A stretch of DNA of 64,000 bases from Ceratobasidium sp. AG-K (lineage: Eukaryota > Basidiomycota > Agaricomycetes > Cantharellales > Ceratobasidiaceae), in the NCBI GenBank assembly GCA_037039685.1, contig JAWNGF010000002.1, forward strand, positions 1,612,001-1,676,000, given 5' to 3'. The position numbers were made by a program, and so were the translations under genes. Shown piece by piece: positions 23,288 through 35,128 of the stretch. The notes under the pieces are model-generated. The model saw nothing but the letters and a program-made list of their open reading frames with translations, did no database searches and was not told the DNA's origin. The first letter of the stretch is position 1, and every line of letters begins with the position of its first letter.

Positions 23288-25003
23288 GCGTCCGCCGGGT
23301 CAGCCACCCTTGGCGCATACACCTTCCCTTCTGGCTACTCTAATTCCCCACATACTTCCCAGAATGGAAACAGCATGCGCCTATGTCTACTATCTCGGCC
23401 ATTCGAGGGGCTTCCATGGCAATCTATACCTAACCACCCATGACGCCGACAAAGGCCATCATTGCGCAATATGAAAAATACATCATCACAATTTGCGTCC
23501 ATTGTTGAGCATGTGAGAGCATACACGCACGTGGGAACACTGGTGTGCTAGCCAAACCTCGGCTAGCCGGTGGTCAGCTGAGTGGCCAAGTCCTCACCAA
23601 CGCGGCCGACAGTCTAAACTGTAATTCGTATTTCCGGCCTCCTATTTTCGCAACTGCGTCTCCTGCCTTGCCCAGTGTCCAACCGATCTCGGCCATTTTC
23701 TGGCTCCCTCCTCCCAGATCTGATGGGACGCAGGTACATTGTCCGCGTGGGTGGTCATGGGTCGCGGAGCTTTCGTGACTATTTCGGTATATGATTTAGG
23801 CCCCGCCCTAGTCACCACACGTCTGTTCATCACACGAAAAAGGTCCCTCCACACTTCTCACCATTGATGTTGATTGGCAGCCTTGTGGGGGACCTGCGCA
23901 ACTCGGGGTTCTCGTCTGATTTCGTAACGCGAAATCTCTATGTATACGCTTGATCAAGTATGTTGTGTACACTTCATGTTCGCGCCGGAGGAACCTGTGG
24001 TTAATTATAACTCGAAGGCCTTCGGCTCTCAGCGACTTGCTGCGGCGGGCAAACTCACAGCATGGCAGGGCATACTTCCGACCGACGCCCGGCTTCACGA
24101 AGCCTGGGTAGATTTTCAACGCATGTTCTATCCTAACACAATGGTGCAAATACATACTTGCTCCGTGTCGGCTAGAGTCCAGGGTGGCAATATTGGGGGC
24201 TCTGCAAGACGAATGGACGTTCCTATTTACCAATACAGACAAAAACTTACCGCCCTGCCATGATCATATGATGTCCGTGAGTACGCGCCATGCAGTTCTT
24301 TCGGGACGCGTAGGCCGAACGGCTTGTGGTGCCCTTTGCGAAGTGAGATGGCGTTATGTCTCCTCGTTCATGCAGCGTGGTTGGTCAGTTGACTTGTCTG
24401 GGCTTTGTCAGTCATCCGCGCAGTCGCAATTGGGTTCGCCATGACCTCGTGTGGCGACGCAACGGTCGGCGTCTAAGTATGGGAGCTTGCTTTCAAACTC
24501 CGTGGCACTGCTGGGCCTCTCGGGGACTCAACACGCTCGCCTAGAAGTCTACAACTGAGGTGACTGTCGCCAGGCCTTGAAGCATATTCGGCCCTCCAAG
24601 GTAATTGTATTCGCATCAAAATTGCCATTTTCGCCACGTAATGCGCGGTACCTTGATGGTGTTCTAATAAAAACTCTGGGTCTTGTAAATCCATATGAGA
24701 AGCACACAGCGCAAATGGTCCAGTCTCGCCCAAAAGAAGTTGGTAGATCGGGCAGGGAATCTGAGACAAGCCACCACCGATGTATCCGCCAGGGACGAAA
24801 TACGGCTGTTTCAACTGGCCTCTCTGCAATTACGGTTCCGGACCGACGCATACATACAACCATTCAATCGAGTTTACCTCAATCAAAGCAGGCCGAGACC
24901 ATTCGGTGACAGGACATCACGTGAGCCGCTTCAGTGTACGTCCAAACTCATCTGGCTCTTGCTGGCATGCCCAAGTGCCTTGATAGAGCGCTAACCTAGG
25001 ATA
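23288..25003. other. 1.7-kb gene-poor stretch
   Basis: No ORF on either strand shows a domain, consistent splice signals or family resemblance. The last 100 bp should be the URK1 promoter. Confidence 0.5.
24918..24923. promoter_or_regulatory. CACGTG E-box upstream of URK1
   Basis: The hexamer lies 81 bp before the proposed URK1 start codon. Its position matches the other E-boxes in the window. Confidence 0.35.
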
Positions 25004-27412
25004 ATGGTAAAAATATCATATCCCCGCAGAACTAATTTAAAAAAAGTTAAAATATTATCAATAGACGACGCCCAGGCCTACGCCGCTTCACAGTCAAGCG
25101 AGCCACACCCCGTTTCTAGCAAATGTCGGGTTGGCAGGAGGAGAGAAGAGCAAACTATTGGTGTCTCATGGCCGCCCGCCTTGGTGAGCGCGTAGTTGGC
25201 GGTGTGTTTGCGTGTCTGACTGTTGCCTAGGTACGGGCAAGATGGAAAACCCCTGACGGACGCGTTTGTGATTGGGATTGCAGGTAGGTGTATCCGGCGG
25301 TTATTGTATTTGAGGCATACTAAGTTGCGTTAGGTGGATCTGCTAGCGGGAAGGTATTTTTGTAGAATTTGCCGTGGTGTGGAACATATCTTAACTGCTG
25401 GAGCACCGATTATCTAGACACACGTCGCACAAGAGATAGTTCGATCGTTGGATTGTAAGTCCGCCTACGTGACATTTTAATCACCCAACTCATCTTTAAA
25501 TTCACAACGCAATCAAGCTATACCGTCTGTCATAATCATGTCCCAAGACGCATTCTATAAAGAGCACACGCCCGAAGAGCTTGTTTTGGCATTCGCGAAT
25601 CAATATGTGAGTCGTCCGCTACCATCTTTCGAATATACTGAATGTATTTTCTGATTTAGGACTTTGACCGTGAGTGATGCGTTTGCGACAGCACTACCCT
25701 GTGTTGATGATGTGCAGATCCGGATGCTATCGACATGCCACTGTTTGCACAGGTAAGGACCTATGCATAAGTTTTGCTAATTTCGCCAAACTCGAACCAT
25801 TTATTAATAGTGCCTGCAAGACTTGAAGTCGTGTCGCCAAGCAAACGTGCCGATCTATTCGTTTACAGAACATCAGCGGGTGAAGGCCAAAAAGTACTTG
25901 TATGGGGCAAATATTATTATTGGTAAGCTGTTTTAGTATGACAGTATACGAGCAGATATTCATCGTATCACCTAGTGGAGGGTATTATGGCGTTGCAAGA
26001 CCCGCTTCTACGAGATCTCTACGATGTCAAGGTATGGTAATACTGCCTTGCCGATGCTGCGTATATGCGACGTCCTTTCTAGATATTTGTTCAATGTGAC
26101 TCGGATCTAATGTTGGCTCGGCGAATTAAACGCGACGTTGCAGAACGTGGACGGAGCGTAGACGGAATTCTCGAACAGTACGCTCTCTTATCTTACAATA
26201 ATACAAAATGCATGTTCTAACTTGGTATGCAGGTACTTGCGGTTTGTCAAGCCTGCCTATGACCACTTTGTCGCCCCAACAGCGAGGTAAGTCGTGCACT
26301 GGTATTCATGGTCCATTCTTGACATTTTACATAGATATGCGGATATTGTCGGTGTAATGATTGATTGTCGGTTAACATACTGAACCAGTTGACAGATCGT
26401 TCCAGGAAGCAAAAACTCGGTGGCAATCGATCTCATCACGACTCATATTCGCAAAAAGCTGTCGGAACGCTCCAACCAATTCAGGGCGAAAATGGTTCGC
26501 GCAGATTCGCTAGTACATATACCTAGCTCCCCGTCCTCGGCAGAGCTTCCTCAGAATCTGATTGTGTTGCCACAAACACCTCAACTCAAGGTACGTGGGA
26601 CGGGAGCTCTGGTGAGACCTGAATAAGAACCCCAAATGTAGGGCATTTACACGATTTTACGTGACAAGACGACGTCTCGTGAAGATTTCATATTCTACGC
26701 TGACCGACTGGCCACGCTGGTCTGCGAAAAAGCTGTGGAGGTACTGCCGTTCAAGGATATTAAAGTGGTTACTCCAACTGGAGCCGTAGCTGATGGCAAA
26801 GACGTCGCGTTTGACGACCCAGAGAGGCAGATTTGTGCCATTACGTAGGCAGAGTTATCTATTATGCCTTCGGAGGACTCAATGTTTTACTCCACAGGAT
26901 TGTTCGTGCGGGTGGTATGCTCGAGATGGGTCTTCGCCGAGTGATGAGGGATATTGCCATTGGATCTTTGCTCATTCAGTCTGATCCAGCTAGTGGAGAG
27001 CCGATGCTTCTGCACAACATGCTCCCAGCGGTCGTGCAGAAAAGGGAATCGAGTGGAGACGCGTGGGTGTTCTTGCTTGATGCGCAGGTAAGGTCTTCTC
27101 GATATCAGCTACCTCCTAGACTCAATACATTGGCTGCAGATTGGTACCGGAGCTGCTGCTTTGATGGCCATCCGAGTGCTGCTTGATCATGGTGTCAAGG
27201 AAGAACATATGATTTTCGTTATGTTCTTGGGCGTTCCTAAAGGAGGAATGGCCGTCATTCGCAAGGCATTCCCACAAATACGCTTTGTATGCGGGGCGGT
27301 GGATGACGGATTGCAAGAGGTTTGGCTCAAGAACGTCGACGGCTCCCCTGGGCGTCGAGTCTGGTCTATTACGCCTGGAATGGGCAACATAGGCGATCGC
27401 TATTACATGTAG
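25004..27412 (+). CDS. URK1: Uridine kinase with C-terminal UPRT-like domain
   Basis: Seventeen exons (25004-25006, 25065-25183, 25231-25283, 25334-25353, 25418-25454, 25518-25606, 25660-25669, 25718-25752, 25811-25922, 25976-26031, 26083-26177, 26233-26286, 26335-26347, 26396-26590, 26642-26844, 26898-27087, 27140-27412) give 518 residues in phase. The kinase phosphorylates uridine/cytidine in pyrimidine salvage: Walker A GGSASGKT is split over three exons, with SQDAFYK, DFDHPDAID and VEGIMAL. The UPRT-like half has [33 protein letters not shown] and CGAVDDGLQ. The PRPP loop reads DAQIGTGAA instead of the free-enzyme DPMLATGGS, as in UCKL-type proteins, so UPRT activity is doubtful. Exon 1 appears to contain only the initiator ATG of the coding sequence; exons of 10, 13 and 20 nt follow. 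The N-terminal start is the weakest part. Confidence 0.9.
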
Positions 27413-27600
27413 CGAAGTTTTGAATGTAACTACTTTTCTTTTACTTGTAGGAAATAGGCTTGAGGTGGAATAAAGTTTACGTTGCACGCCAGTATGGTTT
27501 GAAAGCACAATATTTGAGCTTCATCGGATACAACAGAAAGTCAATGTTCAAGATAATACACAAAGGTCAGCTCATTTTTAAGACACGTCCAACAGCCAAG

Positions 27601-29509
27601 CTATTCCGACTCTTCGTCCTTAGCCTTTTTGGCCTTTTTCCTCTCCGGCGACTAACGTAGATTTTGGTCAGCACCTGGGGCAGCGCGTATAGGGATGACA
27701 CATACTGCTTGCTCCTCCTCGAGCTTGAGAGCCTCCTCCTTTTCCCGCTTTTTCTTCTCCTTCTTCTCCTTCTTTTCCTTTTTGCGCTGCTTGCGTGCCT
27801 CTTCGTCCTCCTCGTCTTTGACATCAGCTGCTGGCTCCTCCATGGTCACATCGGCATCGACAACCTCGGACTTGCGCTTGCGCTTCTTCTCCTTGGGCTG
27901 CTCAGACTCGGCCTCCTCGACGGTCGCAGGAGGCTCGGAAGTAGGCACAGGGGGCTGTTGAGTCTGAAAGGTAACGGTATCGATACAATGTTGAATACCT
28001 GGAACGATCACACTCACAGGAACGGGATCCTGATCCTGAGGAACAGAGTAATCAACGTAATCCTTGGTCCAAGTCGAAGGCGTAACACCCTGAATCGCAC
28101 GTCCATGCTTGTCGAGCTTGCCGTCCTTGACCATCTTCTTCTTTTCCAACGCCCGGGGACCGAGGCCCCATCGTCGAGGGTACGTATCACGCTCCATAAT
28201 GCAACGCTTGACCTTTGCTACGACGCCGTGATCGCAGGATGCCAAGTCTGCGGTAGACATTTGCGCAACGGCGAGAGCGATGGCTTCACCCTTGGTCGTC
28301 ATTAGTACCACTTCCTCGTGTACTTCAATATTGGCCTCTGAAGGAGCAGACTTTAGAGGTTGGCAGGTAAGCAGGGCATTAATCCGCTTACCGTAACGCA
28401 GAAGACCTGGAATCATGAGCTTGGCACCATAGCACACTGCGTTGACGGCGCTGTCTTTGACAACGATACGCTTATAGCCAACCATCAAGCATTCAAGTGG
28501 TCGGATAACTCGTCGTAGGTACGACTCTGTCAAAACGAATGTGAATATGCGCCGGATTTTGGTGTGCAGTGCATACCATCTCGGGTATTATCGTATGTCC
28601 ATTGCGCGTCCAAAACGTCGTGCATGGTGACAATATCATCGTTCTCGCTCATCGCTCCACTACGTACTCGTCGGAGCTCCTGCATGTGTCCGCCGACTCC
28701 CAACAGTAGCCCAAGATGGACACATAGCGTTCGGATGTACGTGCCAGCCTCGCAGCTAACCCAGAACACACCCAAATTTCGCTGGTTGTCGAATTCGAGA
28801 AGCTTGCTCTCATGAATGGTCCGGATGCGAAGCTGTCGCTTGACGGCGGAGATGAGAGGAGGGCGTTGGAAAAGTGCGCCGGTTAGGGTCTCGAGCGCAC
28901 GAGGGAGCGCCTTTTCGGACTCGAGTGCACCATGCAGACGTAGGACGCAGACATACTCCTTTCCTGAAAAGAGAATAAGCCGGCGGGTCAAAGGTGTCAA
29001 GTTGATACATACCTGCGCCCTGTTGGCTCTTGACCAGTCGAGTTGCTCGGTCAATGCAGACAATCAAACAGCCAGTAACTTTGGGGTCGAGTGTTCCACT
29101 GTGTCCGGTCTTCTCAACCCGGAGGATGCGCCTAATCCAAGCTACCACTTCGTGAGAGGAAGGATTGGACGGCTTGTCGAGATTGATAACCCCAGACCTA
29201 CGTATGTTTGGTAAAGACACGAGCGACGGGTGCATGTGACCAAAATTTAACGTACTTAATGTAGGATTGTAGGTCTCGCTTTAGAGGACTACACCCTTGA
29301 GGGATGGGAGTGAAATGCGCGCTCCGTACAAGAAGCTTGTCATAGTTCTTCAATAGCAGTGGCCACTGGGGAACACTTAGAGTTAGCGGTCAAGGTCGAT
29401 GAAATGAACCACAACAAACCTGAGAGGTATCTAGTTGCGGCTGCTTCGCCTCGGGTTTAATGGTGAATTCTCCATTTACTTGAGCGGCCGCAATGTCCCC
29501 TTTAGTCAT
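27601..29509 (-). CDS. CBF5: H/ACA ribonucleoprotein pseudouridine synthase (dyskerin/Cbf5)
   Basis: Seven exons (29420-29509, 29256-29365, 29013-29197, 28577-28963, 28018-28526, 27706-27963, 27601-27651) give 529 residues. Cbf5/dyskerin converts uridine to pseudouridine in rRNA and snRNA, guided by H/ACA snoRNAs, in the nucleolus. The DKCLD leader ([14 protein letters not shown]), [20 protein letters not shown], the catalytic [12 protein letters not shown] with its aspartate, [16 protein letters not shown] and the PUA region ([20 protein letters not shown]) are all visible. The tail is long runs of Lys and Glu ([17 protein letters not shown]), as in yeast Cbf5. Junctions are all in phase. 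It is transcribed divergently from the asparaginase gene across 210 bp. Confidence 0.95.
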
Positions 29510-29719
29510 TTCGGGCACCGAGGATTGGGGTAGATAGATGAAGGATGGGAGCGGCGGAGGATTGACCCCACTAATATGGTGGTCTTCAATGAAGATTTTA
29601 ACGTATTTGAAATTGCCAGGATCTTATCTTATCTTGTTTAGATGACTTTACCCGAACGACCACATGGTTATTATGATTAGGCTCATTATAGTTCTTCTAG
29701 TCAACTACAACGACCTACG
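29510..29719. promoter_or_regulatory. 210-bp divergent promoter, CBF5/asparaginase
   Basis: Two divergent start codons face this stretch. It contains ATCTTATCTTATCTTG at about 29620-29636, a short direct repeat of TCTTA that also gives GATAAG on the minus strand, a possible GATA-factor site. Confidence 0.45.
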
Positions 29720-31261
29720 ATGCTGTGGAACAGTCCAAAGAATGTTCATTCTCACGACCCATTAGTGGAGAAGGACAGAACATCTTCTCATCGCAAACCT
29801 GGCCCGGTTCTAGTGATTCATGGAGGTGAGAGCCGTGTGTTGGCCGGGCGAATTGAGCAATGTTAAACGACGATACGCAAGGTGCTGGGTTATTGCTCAA
29901 GAAGAAGTGCGTGGAACCACACAACTCGCCTGAACTAGTGCTAATCCAAACGACAAAAGCTCTTCGCCTGAGCAACGCGAGCTGTACAGGGAAGCTCTGA
30001 GGAAAGCACTTATTGCAGGAAATGTAATCTTGCAATCTGGTGGGCAGGCAATGGACGCTGTCGTTGCCGCGGTAACTGTGATGGAAGGTTCGTTGTCCTA
30101 TTTCGTTCAGGTTCCTTGCCGTTCTAACCACAGATGTGCGATAAGACTGCCCATTATTCAACGCTGGTCGAGGAGCTGTCTTCAACGTGGTGGGAAAGGT
30201 GAGTAGGACTTGTCAGATTTGTTCAAATTAGACTCAACAACTTGGGCGCAGAACGAACTCGAAGCCTCGATTATGCTCTCCCACCCACCTCCCTCACACC
30301 CGTCCATTCCGGCTTCACGGAAAGGATTCTCACTCACCCTTTTGACCCGAGCCAAAAACCCTTCTCAACTGGCTCGAGCGCTGTACCTAGAACCCACCCT
30401 GGCTCCGCACGCGCTCCTCTCTGGATCCACCGCCGAGGAGATTGGGCACCAGGTCGGCCAGGAACTAGTCGACCCATCTTACTACTGGACGGAACACCGC
30501 TGGCGTGAACACCGACGTGGACTTGGTCTCCCAGAAACCCCCTTGCCTAAACAACCAGACGACAAGTTGCCATATCCACCTCTTGATCAGCTCCCGACTG
30601 GGACAGTAGGGGCTGTAGCTTTGGATGCGAACGGACATATTGCCTGCTGCACGAGTACCGGGGGCAAGACAAACAAACTTGTCGGTCGCGTTGGGGACAC
30701 TCCAAGTATGGGATCGGGATTCTGGGCTGAAGCGTGGTTGGAACCCAAGCGCGGGCTCTGGGCAACAGTGCTCAGAGCGTTCGGAAAGGAGACCTCCGGA
30801 TCTCGGGCCGTTGGAGTCTCGGGCACTGGTGACGGAGACGTGAGTATGCATCGCCTCTGCTCTCCATTTACTTACCAGATTGCGCTCCGCCTAGTATTTC
30901 ATTCGAGAAGCCACCGCGGTCACCCTAGCTAGGCGGATGCAGTACCAAGGACAAAGTCTGAAGAGCGCAGCTCGTCAGGTTGTAGAAGATCTCAGAACGG
31001 CTGGGGGCATGGGCGGAGTTATTGCGGTGGACAACCTCGGTAATGGTGGGTATAACGTTGATTGCTCTTCATTCGCCTGTCAAAACTTACCTCCATTTGT
31101 ACCAAGTCATGATGTCCATGAACAGTGTTGGCATGTATAGAGGGTACGCCTTATCTCTGTTTGACCAAATCGGAGAACGGAGCTAACTGACATCTGGCAG
31201 AGTCATCGACGGTAATGGAAAGCCCAAGGTTGCAATATTTGATGATGATATTTTAGAGTAA
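29720..31261 (+). CDS. Isoaspartyl peptidase/L-asparaginase family Ntn-hydrolase
   Basis: Eight exons (29720-29825, 29882-29888, 29939-30087, 30146-30198, 30252-30839, 30895-31045, 31107-31143, 31201-31261) give 383 residues. Members self-cleave and then use the new N-terminal threonine to hydrolyse asparagine or isoaspartyl peptides. Seen: VLVIHGGAG at the start, GGQAMDAVVAAV, NAGRGAVFN, the cleavage and nucleophile site LPTGTVGAVALD, STGGKTNKLVGRVGD and VSGTGDGDYFIR. The central linker before TGTVGA is long (about 110 residues) and rich in Pro. The second exon is only 7 nt and completes HGGAG; the alternative single-intron reading breaks phase. The acceptor at 30145 is AAG rather than CAG/TAG. 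A secreted form is unlikely because there is no signal peptide. Confidence 0.85.
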
Positions 31262-32083
31262 CGTTTGCCAGCGCGCAGCCTGGACATGCTCTTTTGAATG
31301 AATCTCGATGTTGACTCAAAGTGCAAAGACGGTACATCACATCGCATCACATGCGTAAAATATCCATGACCATATGTAAAAATCATCGCCTTCCTCGCTC
31401 ATCATGACGTAATTTCCGTTTATGCGACAAGTATTGCATGCGTCGATCTTGATTTTGGGGTCAACTTTATTGCAATTTGACGGGGAGGAGGTGCCGTAGA
31501 GCCGTTAAGCTTTGATTGGGGTACCTCGGTTACTATGTCCGAAAACACATTGCGATGCAACCTTGGCGAGTCACCACGTCCGAAGCAGGCAGGAAACCCT
31601 CTGTTAACTAGCGTATTTAGTATACGCCTGTTGTGGGCGTGCTCATCTCATTGAACTGTCTCTCGTGACATACACGTCTAATTTCCTATGTAGAACAACC
31701 CACAAACGACAAACACGAGGTTAACCCTCGCGGATGACTCGTGTGCGAGTGATACAACAACCTGCACACATGCCAAGTGACCTTTATGCGTCAAAGCGGT
31801 ATATTCTCCTTCTCCATCGTCTTCTCCTCGTTACTCCTGGGCCAGTAGGGTTGAGAACAGCACCAGAAGTAGGATGAGTGAGCTCATTGGGAGGGAATGG
31901 CCTTGGGTTTAACCATGAGTCATTTGTGTATACCCATCCGTCTACATGCGAGTTCAGCATTTGAAAATGCGTTCAACGCAATCTACGTACCGCTGTCTGA
32001 CCCACACGCAATCCACGAGCCTACCCAGTCGATCCGCCAATCTTCAGTCTCTACAAATCTCCAACCAGGACTTAAATCAAATG
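31262..32083. other. Convergent 3' intergenic stretch
   Basis: Between the asparaginase and peroxin stops. Short ORFs at 31897-32163 overlap the end of the minus-strand gene and look spurious. I see nothing else. Confidence 0.5.
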
Positions 32084-33519
32084 TTAAATTACTACTACAT
32101 ACCAAAGGCAACGGATCAAAGGCAAATTTGTGTCAGAAACATGCGTTGAGGATGAGCAGCTAAAAACGGACCTAACGTTCCCATTCTCTAACCCTTTGAA
32201 GTCTCCACTCCAGCCATCGCGGCCTCTGGTAAACCCACGGCGCTCTCCCGCGCGGAGATGAGCAGCTTTCCACCCGGCCCCCGCCGTCCACCTTTCATTC
32301 TCGAACAACTCTACTTCCAGCATTCGGTCCTCTTCCGGCTCGGGCACGAGGTACTGGTCAGGTGCCTTTTCAGAGGACCTGAGTCCAAGTGCGGCTTTGA
32401 GGGTGCTTGGTATGTGCATCGTGCGGAACCCAGGAAGACGCAGCTCGAACCGGAAACCGCCACGGGCGTCAACATGTCGTTCCTCCATTCTGAGGTCGTC
32501 GAGAAGCCGCTCAAACACGACTCGCATGGCTGGAGTCGCTTGGGCTATGATGCCCGGCAATAATCTTTGTGTAATTGGATGGGTGAGGCATAGAAGGCCT
32601 AGCCCCCCACCCAAGAATATTTGCCGAGTAGAGATTGGTAGGAAGACAATAAGCAGGCTCAGCAGAGTCATGTACAGTATTGGCCGAGTCGCAGAGGTCG
32701 ACCAAATAAGGTGAGGAACGATCGGAACCGCCAGCTCATGGGCGTCGGAAACTGCGCCCATGAGATTCTGGATAGCTTGTAGGTTTGCATACCACTCTGT
32801 GCTCCCCTCAGAGGCCTGGAGCTGAGGAGCTGAGCGGGCTGGGCTGTGACTCGAGGCCTTTTTTCCGGGAGAAGCGGGTCGTCGATTGGGGACCCCAGGA
32901 TAATTCATCAACATGATAGCCAACAGAATTAGCTGGGGTATGATGAGCAACATTCGAGGGTAGATGCCTGTGGAGTCGGTTAGAGCTGTTATGCTTGTGG
33001 GGCACTACGGGATGTACCAGACTTACACAAAAATGTATACCCGCATGCCCATGCCATGGTGTAACACCATCCCCTTTTCCACAATACCACCTCCTCGATT
33101 CGGTCCTGGACCCAAAATACAGGGCCACTCCTGGAAACAAACCGACGGAAGTTGGCAGTTGTTATTTGGATAGACAGCGAATCCCGGTTTGATAGCAATT
33201 TCCCGCTGCTCTCGGATATCTCTCGTGGTGAAGAGGAAGGCGCGGGCGGTAGAGATTGTGTCGTAGCAGCAAGCAGCATACTAGGTATGCTGAACGAAGA
33301 CGTTCGTACAGGAGACAGAGGCGCCCCAGACGTTGGAGACGTCACCAATTGGGCAGATGACATTTGCTGCATTGTCTCAATCGTCGTCCCAAGCGACAGT
33401 GAAGGACCATGTTTCCGTATAGGTGACTCAGGAATTGACTTTGACGAAGGTTCTGAGGACTGGATAGGCACAGAAGTAGCATTTGGAGGTATCGTCACAT
33501 ACGAGGGAATCCCATTCAT
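32084..33519 (-). CDS. Integral peroxisomal membrane peroxin (Pex24 family)
   Basis: Two exons (33027-33519, 32084-32967) give 458 residues. The N-terminal 110 residues are Ser/Pro-rich and disordered. Hydrophobic segments around LLIIPQLILLAIMLMNYP and ILYMTLLSLLIVFLPISTR are likely membrane-inserted. The C-terminal part carries the dysferlin-like signature ENERWTAGAGW, then GFTRGRDGWSGD, which is typical of Pex23/24/28-32 proteins. Those proteins shape the ER-peroxisome contact zone and control peroxisome number and size. Which subtype this is cannot be told. The final 30 residues after GDFKG are less typical, and a missed 3' intron is possible. A CACGTG lies 104 bp upstream. Confidence 0.75.
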
Positions 33520-34474
33520 GGCGCCGTCAGAGTTGCCAACTAGCCACTAGCTTCAAGTGGTTGGATATTAGAGTTAACCTGAGAAGGTTGTTTCGGGAGT
33601 CGGGAGTGACGTGGTGTAAAATCACGTGTTACTTAGTCCTACGAATGGAATGTGGCATGCGTTTGTGTAGACTACTACGACTACCTATGGTTCACAGAAA
33701 AACACTCGGTACTCTGCACACTTGGTTTCACTTGGGGAGGGATGCGGCGATGTTGGGGTAGTATCAGTCGAACAGTGCCCTACTCTTACGCACGGAGACG
33801 CGAGCAACCAGAGTGCTCAACGTTGACTTTGGATAAACTCGGTATGCTGGCCCCTTGACATTTATTGCTTGGGGGATTTCTCTCAAGCGATAATTTTGCC
33901 TGATTTCTCTTTACCACATCATTACTCTGAGGTGTCTAGCTCGTATGTTGAGCTGAATTTTTTGCTTGCTGTGTACTATAAATTTATCCCGAGCCGGTAT
34001 CGATACAAAGCCTAACCGCACGCCACTGCCCCGCATCTAAAACTGCTCTTCAAAGCGCTCATATCTCGTTCGGACGGGCGTTACTTATATTTGAGTTGAC
34101 ATCGTGTTGGGCAAATACCAGGTTGCTTCTGCTCCTCAGGAGCCACCGGGGCCCGTAAATTGTCAGGCGATGTAGGATCCTGTGAGTCATTATTGTACGC
34201 TTGGCTCATGTACGGACTTGACAATTCGCTTGACCAGACACTGGAATGAAGCGCACAGTACAGGGGAAAAGTCTGGAGTATTGGGACCCTTGCTGGCTCC
34301 GATACCCCTAATTATCGTCTACGGAACATGCTTATGTATGCGCCGCTTGAACAGCTTTTCACTTGAAAAAATACGTCTGCCTTACCAGTAATTGAAGTCC
34401 CGCCACCGCTCGCACGGCAAGCAGATTCTAAAGTATATATATGAGCGAGAGCTCGGCAGTATGAGCCATCCAAC
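33520..34474. other. Intergenic upstream of the peroxin and dsRBD-like genes
   Basis: No supported gene. It contains CACGTG at 33623-33628 in the peroxin promoter and a TATATATAT box at 34434-34442, 33 bp before the ATG of the next candidate gene. Confidence 0.5.
34434..34442 (+). promoter_or_regulatory. TATA box of dsRBD-like mini-gene
   Basis: TATATATAT lies about 33-41 bp before the ATG at 34475, which supports transcription of the small gene that follows. The 5' leader would be very short. Confidence 0.4.
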
Positions 34475-34883
34475 ATGAACCACACGAACGGAATCTCAAG
34501 ACGCTATAATTTGCTCCACTCTTCTGCTGAGGATCTTGACGCTGTCCCTTGGTTGCAGCGCTTCGAAACATTTGTTCAGCGCACGCATTCTAATGTCAAC
34601 TGGACCGAGGGCCGGGGGTAAATGGAAATGGGGGTTGGACGGCCACTCTTACCTGTGAGCTCACTGTTTCTGTTCTTGCATTGCCCGTATACTAACGCAC
34701 TTTCCAGTTAATACCCAGCTCGTGCGAGACGTCACCAACCAACCAATCACTGGCCAAGGAAACACGTTTCAGGGGGCCAAGGCCGACCTCGTTAGGCAGC
34801 TGCAAGTTGGAAATCACAATCTGCTTGTGAGTGTCGATTTGCGTGATCTCGCACAGCAGCTCATTCTCAGCACTTCTGCGTAA
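34475..34883 (+). CDS. Small dsRNA-binding-domain-like protein, apparent frameshift
   Basis: Exon 1 (34475-34654) and exon 2 (34708-34883) flank a 53-bp intron with CTAAC branch and TTTCCAG acceptor. Direct reading stops at 34619-34621 after WTEGRG. One more G in the five-G run at 34614-34618 would keep the frame open through GGWTATLTVNT to the intron and on to QGAKADLVRQLQ. The result (about 118 residues) has the spacing of a dsRBD: helix (VPWLQRFETFVQR), strands, then GNTFQGAKADLVRQL in the place of the usual lysine-rich AKxxAAxxAL helix. Lysines that bind RNA are few, so binding is doubtful. Small dsRBD-only proteins are common in Agaricomycetes. This is a tentative call. Confidence 0.4.
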
Positions 34884-35128
34884 TAATTAGCGGCTGCCCC
34901 TCCTGCCAGAGTGGCACTGAGATCGGGAGTCAAAGCTTGCTTGGCTGGTACCAATGCCCCGAATTCTGAGGGAATTTCTGAGAGACCTGGGAGGTGTAAA
35001 TTATATTTGGCGCAAGCGCTGAACCGATATCCCTCGAATGCATAAATATTGACACGTTAGGTTTGATGCTGGCGCCTAATTACCAGGACTCACGAAAGTC
35101 GGAGTATCACTACCACCAGGTCGTTAAG

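Noticed and set aside
27664..28305. 213-codon plus-strand ORF opposite CBF5
   Set aside because: It is the antisense of the Lys/Glu-rich tail, giving long Leu/Phe runs. CBF5 on the other strand explains the openness.
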